DNA of 22,114 nucleotides. Source: CAZMSD01 sp964568855 (GTDB taxonomy: Bacteria > CAIWAD01). Every line of letters starts with the position of its first letter. Positions within the stretch are counted from its first letter, which is position 1. This document shows positions 8,272-17,039 of the stretch, in pieces. The notes below the pieces were generated by a model that was not told where the DNA came from, did no database searches, and worked only from the letters and a program-made list of their open reading frames with translations. Position numbers and translations under genes: made by a program. The stretch is from NCBI GenBank assembly GCA_964568855.1, contig CAZMSD010000051.1:1-22114 (forward strand). The letters run 5' to 3'.

Positions 8272-10263
8272 ATGAATGTGAATGATCTTGCGACTTGCAT
8301 TACTCTCGGCGCGCTCGCGCTGGCCGGTTCAGCGCTTTGCCGAACGATGGATGAAGAGCAGGCGAACAGGCTCGGCCAGAGGCTGGAGGCGGAATGGCGG
8401 GCCGGGCGAGGCGCCGAGTACCAGCGCCTGCTGCAGCTCGACGGCAGAGCGCACCAACGCTTGCGCGAAGACGAGGACATAACGCTGATGTACGTGGATC
8501 CCACCGGGTTCCCGGTCTACTACTGTGTGGACAACCTGAACGCCGCGCGCACACTCGGCACGGACGAAGTCTGGCCCGGGGGTCCTTCCGGGTTGAACCT
8601 GAGCGGTGCCGGGTTCGGCCATCTGGGTCTCTGGGACAGCGGAGAGGTACTCACCGGCCACCAGGAATTCGGCGGACGCGTCACGCAGAATGATTCCGGA
8701 GGCAGTTCTTCCCATGCCACTCACGTGGCCGGCACCTTGATCGCCTCGGGCGTGGACCCGGCCGCCAGGGGGATGGCCTTCGAGGCGAACCTTCAAGCCT
8801 GGGACTGGGAGGATGATCTGGTTGAAATGATGCTGGCCGCCGATGGTGGACTGAGAATCTCGAACCATTCCTACGGCTGGGCCACCGGCTGGTATTCCTA
8901 CGGGGGAGACTGGTACTGGTTCGGTGACACATCCATCAGCGAGACGGAGGACCACCGCTTCGGATTCTACAGCGATGCCACCATGGAACTGGATCAACTG
9001 GCATACTTCTACCCGGACTACCTGATTGTCAGGAGCGCGGGCAACGACCGCAACGATTACGGACCAGGGCCGGGCGGGGAGCACTACGTCTGGCAGGACG
9101 GCGACTGGGTCCTGAGCTGGACCACCCGGGATCCGGACGGCGGGGCGAGCGGCTATGATTGCGTTGGAAGCAAGAAGACGGCCAAGAACACCCTGACCGT
9201 CGGCGCGGTAGAGGACATCCCGGGAGGTTATACGAATCCCGCGGACGTGGTGATGACAAGCTTCAGCAACTGGGGACCCACCGACGACGGCCGCATCAAG
9301 CCCGACCTGGTGGCCAACGGCGTGGAACTGTATTCCACCGACGATGATTATACCACGGACTACTCCACCAAGTCCGGCACCTCGATGGCCAGTCCGAACA
9401 TCGCCGGATCCGTCGCGCTTCTCAATCACCACTACCAGGACCTGCTGGGCGAAATACCGCGGGCGGCGACCATGAAGGGACTGGTGATCCACACCGCCGA
9501 TGAGGCGGGTACGGCCGAGGGTCCCGACTACGCCTTCGGCTGGGGCCTGATGAACACGAGAACCGCGGCGGAACTGATCAGCCTGCAGGTGGAGGAGAAC
9601 TGGCACATCCGGGAGCGGCAGCTCCAGGACCAGGGAGAGTACGAGGTTCTCCTGGACGTCGACCCGGGAGCCGAGGTCCGTATCACGATGTGCTGGACGG
9701 ATCCGGCCGGCGCCCCGCCTGCCGCATCCGTGGATCCTCCGGATCCCATGCTGGTTCACGACCTGGACCTGCTGCTGGTCGATCCCTCGGAGGGCGAGCA
9801 CCTGCCCTGGGTGCTGGATCCCGCCGCCCCCGCCGATCCCGCGACACGGGGAGACAACACGCGCGACAACGTGGAGCAGATCGGTGTCACGGCCCCGGAA
9901 GCCGGCATCTACACGCTGCGCGTGACTCACAAGGACTCCATCGATCCGCAGGACTACACCCTGATCGTCAGCGGCGCCGTGGAAGTCGACTGCAGCGCTC
10001 CGACGCCCCTCGCGCCCGAAGTGGACATCGCACCTTCAGGAGCGGACGTGATACTCAGCTGGCCGCCGGTGACCGGGTCCGTCGAAGGCTGCCCGATCAC
10101 CGTGGACGAGTACCAGGTCTGGAAGACCATGGACTACCTGGCTCCTTTCGCGCTGCTGGACGTGGTGACGGGAACGGAGTACCTGGATGCGGACGCCGCA
10201 GGGGAAGCGATGGGCTACTATCGAGTGGTGGCGGTCAGCGCGGACGCGGCTCCTGGATTCTGA
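8272..10263 (+). CDS. Secreted S8 subtilisin-family serine protease
   Basis: The 663-aa product begins with a signal-peptide-like MNVNDLATCITLGALALAGSALC. The subtilase catalytic residues are all present: Asp122 (GLWDSGE), His148 (SSHATHVAGT), oxyanion Asn258 (SAGNDRND) and Ser371 (SGTSMASPNIAGS). After the catalytic domain (about 110-440) comes a beta-rich domain with CWTDPAG, VHDLDLLLVDP and DNVEQIGVTAPEAGIYTLRVTH (about 450-575). This is the jelly-roll-like C-terminal domain common in bacterial S8 enzymes. An Fn3-like domain follows (about 580-660, VILSWPPVTGS, YYRVVAVSADAAP). The protein ends there at TGA with no T9SS sorting domain, although many relatives in FCB bacteria carry one. The start has only a weak AGGTG upstream. 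It probably acts outside the cell or in the periplasm; its substrate is unknown. The 176-nt gap from the TonB receptor argues for separate transcription. Confidence 0.93.
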   Translation: MNVNDLATCITLGALALAGSALCRTMDEEQANRLGQRLEAEWRAGRGAEYQRLLQLDGRAHQRLREDEDITLMYVDPTGFPVYYCVDNLNAARTLGTDEVWPGGPSGLNLSGAGFGHLGLWDSGEVLTGHQEFGGRVTQNDSGGSSSHATHVAGTLIASGVDPAARGMAFEANLQAWDWEDDLVEMMLAADGGLRISNHSYGWATGWYSYGGDWYWFGDTSISETEDHRFGFYSDATMELDQLAYFYPDYLIVRSAGNDRNDYGPGPGGEHYVWQDGDWVLSWTTRDPDGGASGYDCVGSKKTAKNTLTVGAVEDIPGGYTNPADVVMTSFSNWGPTDDGRIKPDLVANGVELYSTDDDYTTDYSTKSGTSMASPNIAGSVALLNHHYQDLLGEIPRAATMKGLVIHTADEAGTAEGPDYAFGWGLMNTRTAAELISLQVEENWHIRERQLQDQGEYEVLLDVDPGAEVRITMCWTDPAGAPPAASVDPPDPMLVHDLDLLLVDPSEGEHLPWVLDPAAPADPATRGDNTRDNVEQIGVTAPEAGIYTLRVTHKDSIDPQDYTLIVSGAVEVDCSAPTPLAPEVDIAPSGADVILSWPPVTGSVEGCPITVDEYQVWKTMDYLAPFALLDVVTGTEYLDADAAGEAMGYYRVVAVSADAAPGF

Positions 10264-10281
10264 CCCGCTTGTGCGGTCGGC

Positions 10282-10298
10282 CTTCGCGATGTGCGAAG
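10282..10298 (+). terminator. Small hairpin after the S8 protease
   Basis: CTTCGC (10282-10287) and GCGAAG (10293-10298) pair exactly around a 5-nt loop, about 20 nt downstream of the protease stop. No T-tract follows, so it is a weak terminator candidate. Confidence 0.2.
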
Positions 10299-10354
10299 CG
10301 GTGATCAGGCAGTGGTCTGCGCCTCGCCCCGTTGCTGTTTCATGCCGGGAAAGC

Positions 10355-10873
10355 CTAGAAGCGGCGGATCCAGCTGAACTGCACCGTGTTCTCCCGGAAA
10401 TCCGGGAAGTTGCCGTCTCCGGAGTGGAAGCGCCCGACCTTCCAGCGCAGGCGCAGCTTGTTCTTTTCGCCTGCCGTCCAGGTTGTCTTCCGTCCGGCTC
10501 AGGCGGCTGCGCAGCCGGAATCCGGCCGGGCCCAGCTCCCAGCCCAGGCGCGCATCCTGACGGTCTCCCCGGCTGGCGGCCAGTTCCCAGGCTGGAGTAG
10601 CCAGGGTCGATGCGGCTGGCTCCGCCTCAAGGCGCAAGGCAGGGCTGGGCTGCCAGCTGAGGTCCAGGGCGCCGGCGCTCGCGCTGCTGCTGCTCCGGGA
10701 TGCGCAGGGTGCCCAGCAGGTCCCTGCTGTGCAGGCCCAGCAGCTCGAGGCCGTTGCGCTCCAGGTCCCCCGACTCGACCCGCGCGCCGAGAAAACGGCG
10801 CTTGTACTGGGGATCCAGGAGGGCGCGTTCGGGCGCTGGATCGACCGCAGCTTGCCTGAATCGGCCTGCTGCC
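10355..10873 (-). pseudogene. Frameshifted remnant of an outer-membrane barrel-like protein
   Basis: No single long ORF explains this stretch, but protein-like segments line up across all three minus frames. Upstream is DPQYKRRFLGARVESGDLERNGLELLGLHSRDLLGTLRIPEQ (about 10,840-10,700). Then, in another frame, comes GALDLSWQPSPALRLEAE, continuing to GWELGPAGFRLRSRLSRTEDNLDGR (to 10,470). Then, in the third frame, comes EKNKLRLRWKVGRFHSGDGNFPDFRENTVQFSWIRRF plus TAG (10,468-10,355). The second shift is one extra base near 10,469. The first lies within CAG/AGC repeats around 10,690. Alternating amphipathic strands and the terminal Phe suggest an outer-membrane beta-barrel C-terminus; the family is not recognised. 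The 5' end is not identified. The segment 10,874-11,073 has an open minus frame (MNGAWWFLSGAHSPQ...) that may be more of the same remnant but is unproven. Confidence 0.5.
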
Positions 10874-11098
10874 CGTCAATCGAGGTGTAAAGTCTCATCG
10901 TGGGCGAGTGGACGGGTATGCCGGACCCGGACTCTGTTCGGAAGATCCGGGCGGTACTCAAGGAAGCGCTCCCGCTCGTCCTCGACGTGCTGTGGAGAAT
11001 GGGCGCCTGATAAGAACCACCAGGCGCCATTCATTCCGATGGACTGCGCCGAGATCTCAGCGGATTGTTTCACAGGTTTGACTTACCGTTGCGTTTCA
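10874..11098. other. Unassigned stretch between efflux pump and decayed gene
   Basis: These 225 nt follow the RND pump stop. A 65-codon minus-strand frame (11,073-10,876) is open, with some protein-like composition (ERERFLEYRPDLPNRVRVRHTRPL), and could be the 5' part of the decayed barrel gene. No ribosome binding site, promoter or terminator is convincing. Confidence 0.3.
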
Positions 11099-14000
11099 TC
11101 AGGCCCGGCCCCACTTCATGTAGAGCGCAGGGACCACCGCCAGGTTGAGGAAAGTCGCCGTGATCAGCCCGCCGAGGATCACAACCGCCATGGGTGCCTG
11201 AAGCTCTGAACCGGGTTTGTCCATCGCCAGGGCAAGTGGAACAAGCGCGAGTCCGGTGGTCATCGCCGTCATCAGGATCGGGCTGAGTCGCTCGATAGAT
11301 CCCTGTAACACAGCCTCGACAAGGGGTAGGCCCTCCTCCTCGACGAGGTGGTTGTAGTGCGACACCATCAGGATGCCGTTCCGCACGGCAATGCCGAAGA
11401 GGGTTATGAATCCAACCAGCGAGGCGATCGAGATAACTCCCTCGGTGAAGAAGATGCTGATGATGCCGCCGATCAGCGCCAGGGGTAGATTCACCATCAC
11501 CAGCGCGGCCTGCCTGAAGCTGCCGAACTCCAAGTACAGCACGAGGAGAATGGCGATAATCGATATGATGCTGAGCAGCGCTACGGTGCGCGTCGCCTGC
11601 TCTTCGCTTTCGAACTGGCCGCCGTACTGCACGTAGTACCCTGCGGGCAGTTGGATCCCGGAGTCCACCCGGCGCCGGATCTCCTCGACCGCGCCCCTAA
11701 GATCCCGACCGGCGACGTTGGCCTGGATCACGATCTTCCGCTGGACATTCTCCCGACTGATGTAGTTCGGTCCCCGGTCCACACTGATGTCCGCGACCAT
11801 CTCGAGTGGGATCGCCCCCCCTGCCGGGGTGTCGATCAGCGTGCCGCGAATCGTCTCAAGGTCGCCGCGGTACTCAGGCGCAAAGCGCACGATCAGATCG
11901 TAGCGGTGGTCCCCCTCGTAGACCTGCGAGGTAGCCAGCCCCAGATAGGCCACGTCGATCAACTGGTCCAGATCTGCAGGCCGAAGGCCGTACATGGCCA
12001 TTCGCTCTCGATGGGCACGGATCTGCACCTGGGGCACGTCCGTCTGCTGGTCGACAAATAGATCGACGAGGCCGTCGACCTGCTCCATCTCAAGTCGAAT
12101 CTGCTCCGCCAGTCGCCTCAGCTCGTAGAGGTCCTGCCCGAAAAGTTTGACAGCGATCGCCGCCCGAGTGCCGGACAGCATGTGATCGATCCGGTGGGAG
12201 ATCGGTTGCCCGATGGTGATGTTGGTACCCGGAACCAGCGCCAGATCCGCGCGCAGTTCCTCGAGCAGGCTCTGCTTGTCCTGCTTCGCGAGGTCGACAC
12301 GAACCTCGAGTTCATGGGCGTGGGAGCCCAGAGAATGTTCGTCGAGTTCCGTCCGACCGGTACGCCGCGCCGTGGAGATCACGGCCTCGTGCTCCAGCAG
12401 GATGCCCTCGACCATGCGCCCTAATTCATGGGATTCCTTGAGTGACGTACCCGGCAGGGTGGCCAGCGAGATGTTGAAGGTCCCCTCGTTGAACTCGGGC
12501 AGGAAGGAACGGCCAAAGAACGGCAGGACTGCCAGCGTGAGCACCACCAGCGTCCCCGATGCGGAGATGATCACACCTTTGTGACGCAAGAAATACCGCA
12601 GACTGGGCAGGTAGAGCCGTTTCAGCCGTCCCACAAGCCAGCCGTCCCCGTGGTGCTTCATCCGCTCCGTATTGCGCAGCAGGTAGGAACTCAGTGCCGG
12701 CGTCACCGTTACCGCCACCAGCAAAGAGGCCAGGATCGAAACCACGTAGGCGAAGCCGAGAGGTTTGAGCATTCGGCCTTCGACCCCGCTCAGAAAGAAC
12801 AAAGGAATGAAGGCCGCGATCACGATGAAGGTGGCCATCGCGATCGGCGAGCGGATCTCGCTGGAGGCTCGTGCCACGACGGCCACGAAGGAGCTGCGAG
12901 TCTCCGACTGTCTTGCGGCGTTCTCCCTGAGACGCCGGTGGACGTTCTCCACGTAGATGATCGCATCGTCCACCAGGACGCCGATTGCGATTGCCATGCC
13001 TCCCAGAGTCATTGTGTTGACCGACAGACCGAATGCGTGCAGGGTGAGGAAGGCGATCACCAGCGACAGGGGAATCGCCAGGATCGAAATCGCGGTCGTG
13101 CGCAGGTTCACCAGGAACAGCAACAGGATCAGCGTGACCAGGATCGCACCGTCCCGCAGGGCGTGGATCACGTTGTCGATCGCGGCCCGGATGAAGTCCG
13201 CCTGGCGGAAGATCTCCGTGTGTATCACGAGGTCGTCAGGCAGCGAGGGCTGCAGAATCTCGAGCGTCTTCTCGATCTCGACGGTCAGCTCGAGCGTGTT
13301 CGCTTCGGGCTGCTTGGCGATCACCAGCAGAACTCCGTCCTCGTTGTTGATCGAGGCAGTGCCCAGCCGGGGGGCGGGTCCGATGACCACCCGGGCCACG
13401 TCTTCGATCAGGATCGGAACGTGGTCCCGCGCGGCGATCACCGTGCGTTCCAGCTCCTCGACATGGCGCAGGCGCCCCAGCCCGCGGATCAGGTACTCCT
13501 GCCCGGAGTCGATCAGGAGACCGCCTGTGGCGTTGACGTTGGATTCAGTCACGGCCCGCAGCACCTGGTCCAGCGTCAAGCCTTTCGAAGCTACGATCAG
13601 AGGATCGACCAATACTTGGTACTGCTGGGTATCACCGCCATACACCAGCACCTGCGAGACGCCGGGCACGGACTGTACGCGCCGCCCCACGGTGAACTCG
13701 GCCAGCGTACGCAAGTCCATGGCCGAGAGCGAATCGGAGGTCAGCCCTACCAGCATCACCTCTCCCATGATCGACGTGATCGGTGCCAGCACTGGCTGGT
13801 CGACGCCTTCTGGAAGCGTGTTGCGAATGATCTGCAGCTTCTCGTTGACGATCTGGCGGCCGACAAAGATGTCTACGCCCCAGTCGAATTCCACCCAGAC
13901 CGTCGAGAGGCCCTGGATGGAGTTCGAGCGGACACGGCGCACACCCGAGGCGCCGTTCACCACGGTCTCGATCGGGAAGGTCACAAGCTGCTCGACCTCC

Positions 14001-14176
14001 TCGGCGGCCATGCCGTGGGACTCGGTCAGGATCGTCACCGTCGGGGAGGTCAAGTCGGGAAAGACATCGACCGGCAGGTCGAGCGTGATCAGGGAACCGA
14101 AAACCAGGGTCGCCGCGGCCGCCAGGGCCATGATCAACCGGTTCTTCAGGCTCAGTTGCATCAATTTGTCAAGCAT
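11099..14176 (-). CDS. czcA: CzcA/CusA-family heavy-metal efflux RND pump
   Basis: This 1,025-aa product matches the usual length of HME-RND inner-membrane pumps. It opens with MLDKLMQLSLKNRLIMALAAAATLVFGSLITLDLPVDVFPDLTSPTVTILTE. That gives TM1 at about 13-32, followed by the conserved porter-domain start and GMAAEEVEQLVTFPIETVVNG. TM4 carries VDDAIIYVEN (402-411), with acidic residues D403, D404 and E410 suited to proton relay. The second half repeats the fold (HKGVIISASGTLVVLTLAVLPFFGRSFLPEFNEG) and ends in the multi-helix bundle with VPALYMKWGRA. Such a pump forms a tripartite complex with the adaptor and the TolC-like channel encoded upstream, driving metal export by proton antiport. An AGGAGAGG ribosome binding site precedes the ATG. 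It is last in the operon, 29 nt after the adaptor gene. Zn/Co/Cd versus Cu/Ag cannot be decided here, so the symbol is by family only. Confidence 0.92.
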   Translation of the reverse strand: MLDKLMQLSLKNRLIMALAAAATLVFGSLITLDLPVDVFPDLTSPTVTILTESHGMAAEEVEQLVTFPIETVVNGASGVRRVRSNSIQGLSTVWVEFDWGVDIFVGRQIVNEKLQIIRNTLPEGVDQPVLAPITSIMGEVMLVGLTSDSLSAMDLRTLAEFTVGRRVQSVPGVSQVLVYGGDTQQYQVLVDPLIVASKGLTLDQVLRAVTESNVNATGGLLIDSGQEYLIRGLGRLRHVEELERTVIAARDHVPILIEDVARVVIGPAPRLGTASINNEDGVLLVIAKQPEANTLELTVEIEKTLEILQPSLPDDLVIHTEIFRQADFIRAAIDNVIHALRDGAILVTLILLLFLVNLRTTAISILAIPLSLVIAFLTLHAFGLSVNTMTLGGMAIAIGVLVDDAIIYVENVHRRLRENAARQSETRSSFVAVVARASSEIRSPIAMATFIVIAAFIPLFFLSGVEGRMLKPLGFAYVVSILASLLVAVTVTPALSSYLLRNTERMKHHGDGWLVGRLKRLYLPSLRYFLRHKGVIISASGTLVVLTLAVLPFFGRSFLPEFNEGTFNISLATLPGTSLKESHELGRMVEGILLEHEAVISTARRTGRTELDEHSLGSHAHELEVRVDLAKQDKQSLLEELRADLALVPGTNITIGQPISHRIDHMLSGTRAAIAVKLFGQDLYELRRLAEQIRLEMEQVDGLVDLFVDQQTDVPQVQIRAHRERMAMYGLRPADLDQLIDVAYLGLATSQVYEGDHRYDLIVRFAPEYRGDLETIRGTLIDTPAGGAIPLEMVADISVDRGPNYISRENVQRKIVIQANVAGRDLRGAVEEIRRRVDSGIQLPAGYYVQYGGQFESEEQATRTVALLSIISIIAILLVLYLEFGSFRQAALVMVNLPLALIGGIISIFFTEGVISIASLVGFITLFGIAVRNGILMVSHYNHLVEEEGLPLVEAVLQGSIERLSPILMTAMTTGLALVPLALAMDKPGSELQAPMAVVILGGLITATFLNLAVVPALYMKWGRA

Positions 14177-14205
14177 GGGTCCCTCTCCTGCAAGTACGCC
14201 ACGGC

Positions 14206-15741
14206 TCAGTGGGCATGGCCGTGTCCGATGGTGGCACTGGTCGAAGCCAGCTTGACCTGGTAGCCGCCGCGCGTTACCACGCGCTCGCCGACGTTCAGGC
14301 CGCTGCGGATTGAACGCCAGCCGGCATAAGCGGGCCCCGTCGCGACGATCCGCTTCTCGAAGCTCTCGCCGCCGGTCTGGACAAAGACCACGTAGAGGCC
14401 GTTGTCCTCGTACAGAGCGCCGATCGGCACCGCGAAGGCCTCCTCGCCAAACGACGAGTAGAGCTCCACGGGTGTGGAATCGTTAATCAACAGGCTTCCG
14501 TCGCTGTTGCGAACCTTGAGCAGCAGGGGAATCGTACGCGTCACCGGGTCGATCGTACCACCGCTTGTCAGCACCTCGAGGTCGTCGCTCTCGACCAGCC
14601 AACCCTCCGGACCGGCCTCGGGCTTGATGTACAATCCAACCGGTCGTCCGAGGCGACGGTAGTCGTTCTCATAGACGTTGACCCGCAGCCAGATCCACTC
14701 CGGGTTGACCACCGCCATCAGAAAGTCGCCCGCTGCAACACGCCGGCCGGGGCGGACCTGCCAGTCGATCACTTTTCCGGCCAGCGGCGCGCTGAGCACC
14801 AGCAGGTTGCCCTCTCCCGTTCCGGACAGCGCTTCCAGCCCGGCCTGCTTCGCCAGGTAGTCGTCGCGCAGTCGCTCGTATTCCCGCTCCGAAATGGCCT
14901 GCCTCTCGCGCAGCCGACGGGCCCGCTCGTACTCTCGCCGGGCCTGTTCATAGGCAAAGCGCGAGGAGACCCAGCCCTCGCCCTGGATCAGCGGCGTCAA
15001 CGTGGCCAGGGCGTCGCCCTGCTTCACGACGGAGCCCGGCAACGCCAACCGCCCGTCGGAACCGACATGGATCGTCCCGTCCACCGGGGCAACGATCTCA
15101 GCGTAGGCAGCGGGATCGGGCAGCACCTCAGCGATCGCCCGGATAGCGCGCTTCATTTCGCGCCGTTCGACTTCTTCGGTGGCGAAGGGGATCCGCCACT
15201 GCTGCTCCTTGAGAAAGGTGATGCCCTCGCCCCCTCCCTCCTTCTGGTCCGCGATCACCTCAACTGGCGGATACACGGTGAACTCGCCGATGGAAAAGTG
15301 GCCAACAATCCCGTGTCCGGTGTAGGAGACGGAGAATGAGTGGTCGCCGGGAACTGGAAGTTGCACAGTGGGGGCGAAGATCCCGTCACGCAGCAGTTCG
15401 TCGCGTTCGAAGCGGAGGGTATCGCCACCGGAACGGATGAAGGCGAGCGTCAGCCTTCCTTCTCGGATGGGTTGAAAACCATCGAGCAGCGTCAGGTGGA
15501 CGATGAACCGTCCGGCTTCTGCGGCGTGAAGCAGGGGGTACTCCATGAAGAGTTCGAGTTCTCCGGTCCATTGCGTCACGGCCACGCTCGGTCTGTCTTC
15601 GTCGCCGGGTCCATGGTCGTGCTCGTGCGCCGTGTCGTGGTCGTGGCCGTGATCGGCAGCCGTCAAGGCTCCTGCGAGCACCAGAAGGATGCACGGGATC
15701 AGGGAGCGACCGACTTGCCGGCGTCGAGAGGTCTTATTCAC
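14206..15741 (-). CDS. czcB: His-rich periplasmic adaptor (HlyD/CusB/CzcB family) of metal efflux system
   Basis: The 511-aa product starts at GTG (15739-15741), which overlaps the stop of the upstream channel gene (GTGAATAA) and is preceded by AGGAGGA; this indicates translational coupling. Residues 1-29 are a signal peptide (LIPCILLVLAGALTAA). They are followed at once by a His/Asp-rich stretch (about 30-47, HGHDHD and HEHDHG), and the protein ends in GHGHAH; both are plausible metal-binding tails. An extra beta domain (about 55-160) precedes the adaptor core. The core has the barrel-sandwich half-motif IVAPVDGTIHVGSDGRLALPGSVVKQGDALATL, a helical hairpin of Arg/Glu-rich coiled coil (YEQARREYERARRLRERQAISEREYERLRDDYLAKQAGLEAL), and the second half-motif LSAPLAGKVIDWQVRPGRRVAAGD. 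It would link the RND pump to the outer-membrane channel. Confidence 0.9.
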   Translation of the reverse strand: MNKTSRRRQVGRSLIPCILLVLAGALTAADHGHDHDTAHEHDHGPGDEDRPSVAVTQWTGELELFMEYPLLHAAEAGRFIVHLTLLDGFQPIREGRLTLAFIRSGGDTLRFERDELLRDGIFAPTVQLPVPGDHSFSVSYTGHGIVGHFSIGEFTVYPPVEVIADQKEGGGEGITFLKEQQWRIPFATEEVERREMKRAIRAIAEVLPDPAAYAEIVAPVDGTIHVGSDGRLALPGSVVKQGDALATLTPLIQGEGWVSSRFAYEQARREYERARRLRERQAISEREYERLRDDYLAKQAGLEALSGTGEGNLLVLSAPLAGKVIDWQVRPGRRVAAGDFLMAVVNPEWIWLRVNVYENDYRRLGRPVGLYIKPEAGPEGWLVESDDLEVLTSGGTIDPVTRTIPLLLKVRNSDGSLLINDSTPVELYSSFGEEAFAVPIGALYEDNGLYVVFVQTGGESFEKRIVATGPAYAGWRSIRSGLNVGERVVTRGGYQVKLASTSATIGHGHAH

Positions 15742-16981
15742 TGGTTGGTTCCTCCTCGAAGCGGACCAGCGTATCGCCGGTCAGGATTTCCAATTCGAAC
15801 AGCGCCAAGTAGTACCGTGTGAGCAATCCGTGATACGCGTCCAATCCTTCGAACTCGAGTTGGACCGCGCTCAGGAACTCGCTCAGGCTGAGCTGTCCCT
15901 GCCGGTAGGCGTAGAGGACGCCACTGCATACCTCCGTGCTCTCCCCGAAAGGATCTCTCGCGGATTCGATCAGCCGCTTGTACTCGGTGATCGATTCGAT
16001 CACTGTCTCGAGCCTGGCGTCGAGGCTGTCCCAAGCCAGCTTCGCCTGATGCTCGAGGATCCGACCCGAGAGTTCAGATCGGCGTGCAGCGGCGCGGTTC
16101 TGGTGAAACAGGGGGAGTCCCAAGGACACACCGGCTACATACCCGCTACCCCCATCGGCAACGCGCTTATAGCCGCCCTCCAGGCTGATCGTCGGCCAGC
16201 TCCGCGCACGATCCGCCCGAGCTGAAAGGTGTTGCGCCTCGCTGGCGGCCTGCAGCTCTCGCACACCGGGGTGAGTGGTTAGTGTTTCACGTAACCGCTC
16301 CGCCCGGGAGAGTGATGCGGCCTGGTAGCCGACCTCGGTAACGAGCTCGAGTTCATTCTGCATCACCAGTCCGAGAGCGACTTTCCAACGGGCGCGCCGC
16401 TCGCGGTCCATGCGGCGAACTTCTCCAATGGCATCGTCCAGTTTGAACACGAAGCGCTTGACAAGGTGATGCTCAAGCCCTGAGTCACGGCCTTCGTCGA
16501 ACCGTGTCTGAGCCACTGCGGATGCTTCATCCAGCATCCCGCTCAGTTGCTCGAGGTGTTCGAGGTAACGACCTGTCAGGGCGATGGAGACATACTCGCC
16601 CTTGAGATCGGCGAGGTGGATGCGCCTTTGATGTTCCCGTCGGTGCGCTGCAGAACGGATCCGCTCGCGCCATCCGGCCCGATCCCAGCGAAGGACCCAG
16701 GGCGAAGTCAGGTTTTTAGACAGCCTGAGCTGGTCCTCCGCAATAGAGGCCACCTCCTCCCTTCCGTAGGTCAGAGCTGGATTGGACCATTGCAGTGCGA
16801 GGTCACGCTCGGCCTCGGTGTGCTGGTACTCTAAGTCAATGACCGCTCCTCGCGCCGTCCCTGAGTCGGCGTAGAGCTCGAGCTGGTCGAATGTGATGCG
16901 CGTGGTTCCGGCGAGGGCCGCCGAGCCCCAGAGGAGCAGGGCCAGTCCCGTCCGGACGGAGTGCGCGGCTGTTGGAGGCAT
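15734..16981 (-). CDS. czcC: TolC/CzcC-family outer-membrane efflux channel
   Basis: This 415-aa product has a signal peptide (GLALLLWGSAALAG) followed by the long-helix pattern of TolC-like outer-membrane factors: LEYQHTEAERDLALQWSNPALTYGREE (about 50-77), then helices rich in Leu/Arg/Glu. The second repeat half includes HPGVRELQAASEAQHLSARADRARSWPTISLEGGYKRVADGGSGYVAGVSLGLPLFHQNRAAARRSELSG, the hallmark 'P-x-[IL]-x-L-x-[GA]-x-[YA]' and 'LGLPLF' region. Length and order fit CzcC/CusC. A GGGAGGGA ribosome binding site lies 7 nt before the ATG. It overlaps the adaptor gene by 8 nt and follows the small His-rich gene after 58 nt, so it belongs to the same operon. It provides the exit duct through the outer membrane. 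Confidence 0.88.
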   Translation of the reverse strand: MPPTAAHSVRTGLALLLWGSAALAGTTRITFDQLELYADSGTARGAVIDLEYQHTEAERDLALQWSNPALTYGREEVASIAEDQLRLSKNLTSPWVLRWDRAGWRERIRSAAHRREHQRRIHLADLKGEYVSIALTGRYLEHLEQLSGMLDEASAVAQTRFDEGRDSGLEHHLVKRFVFKLDDAIGEVRRMDRERRARWKVALGLVMQNELELVTEVGYQAASLSRAERLRETLTTHPGVRELQAASEAQHLSARADRARSWPTISLEGGYKRVADGGSGYVAGVSLGLPLFHQNRAAARRSELSGRILEHQAKLAWDSLDARLETVIESITEYKRLIESARDPFGESTEVCSGVLYAYRQGQLSLSEFLSAVQLEFEGLDAYHGLLTRYYLALFELEILTGDTLVRFEEEPTSE

Positions 16982-17039
16982 CGCGCCGTCCCTCCCGGGT
17001 TGTGGATATCGGATTTTCAGTTGCTGAATGAGCGGGTAA

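Noticed and set aside
8329..9930. 533-aa minus-strand open frame
   Set aside because: It is a shadow of the S8 protease, which has all catalytic motifs on the plus strand; high GC lengthens antisense frames.
10305..11030. 241-aa minus-strand open frame
   Set aside because: Only its middle part reads like protein; the real coding signal moves between three frames, so it is treated as a pseudogene and not as this ORF.
12581..14263. 560-aa plus-strand open frame rich in Asp, His, Gln and Arg
   Set aside because: It lies antisense to the CzcA-like pump; the composition is what antisense of a membrane protein gives.
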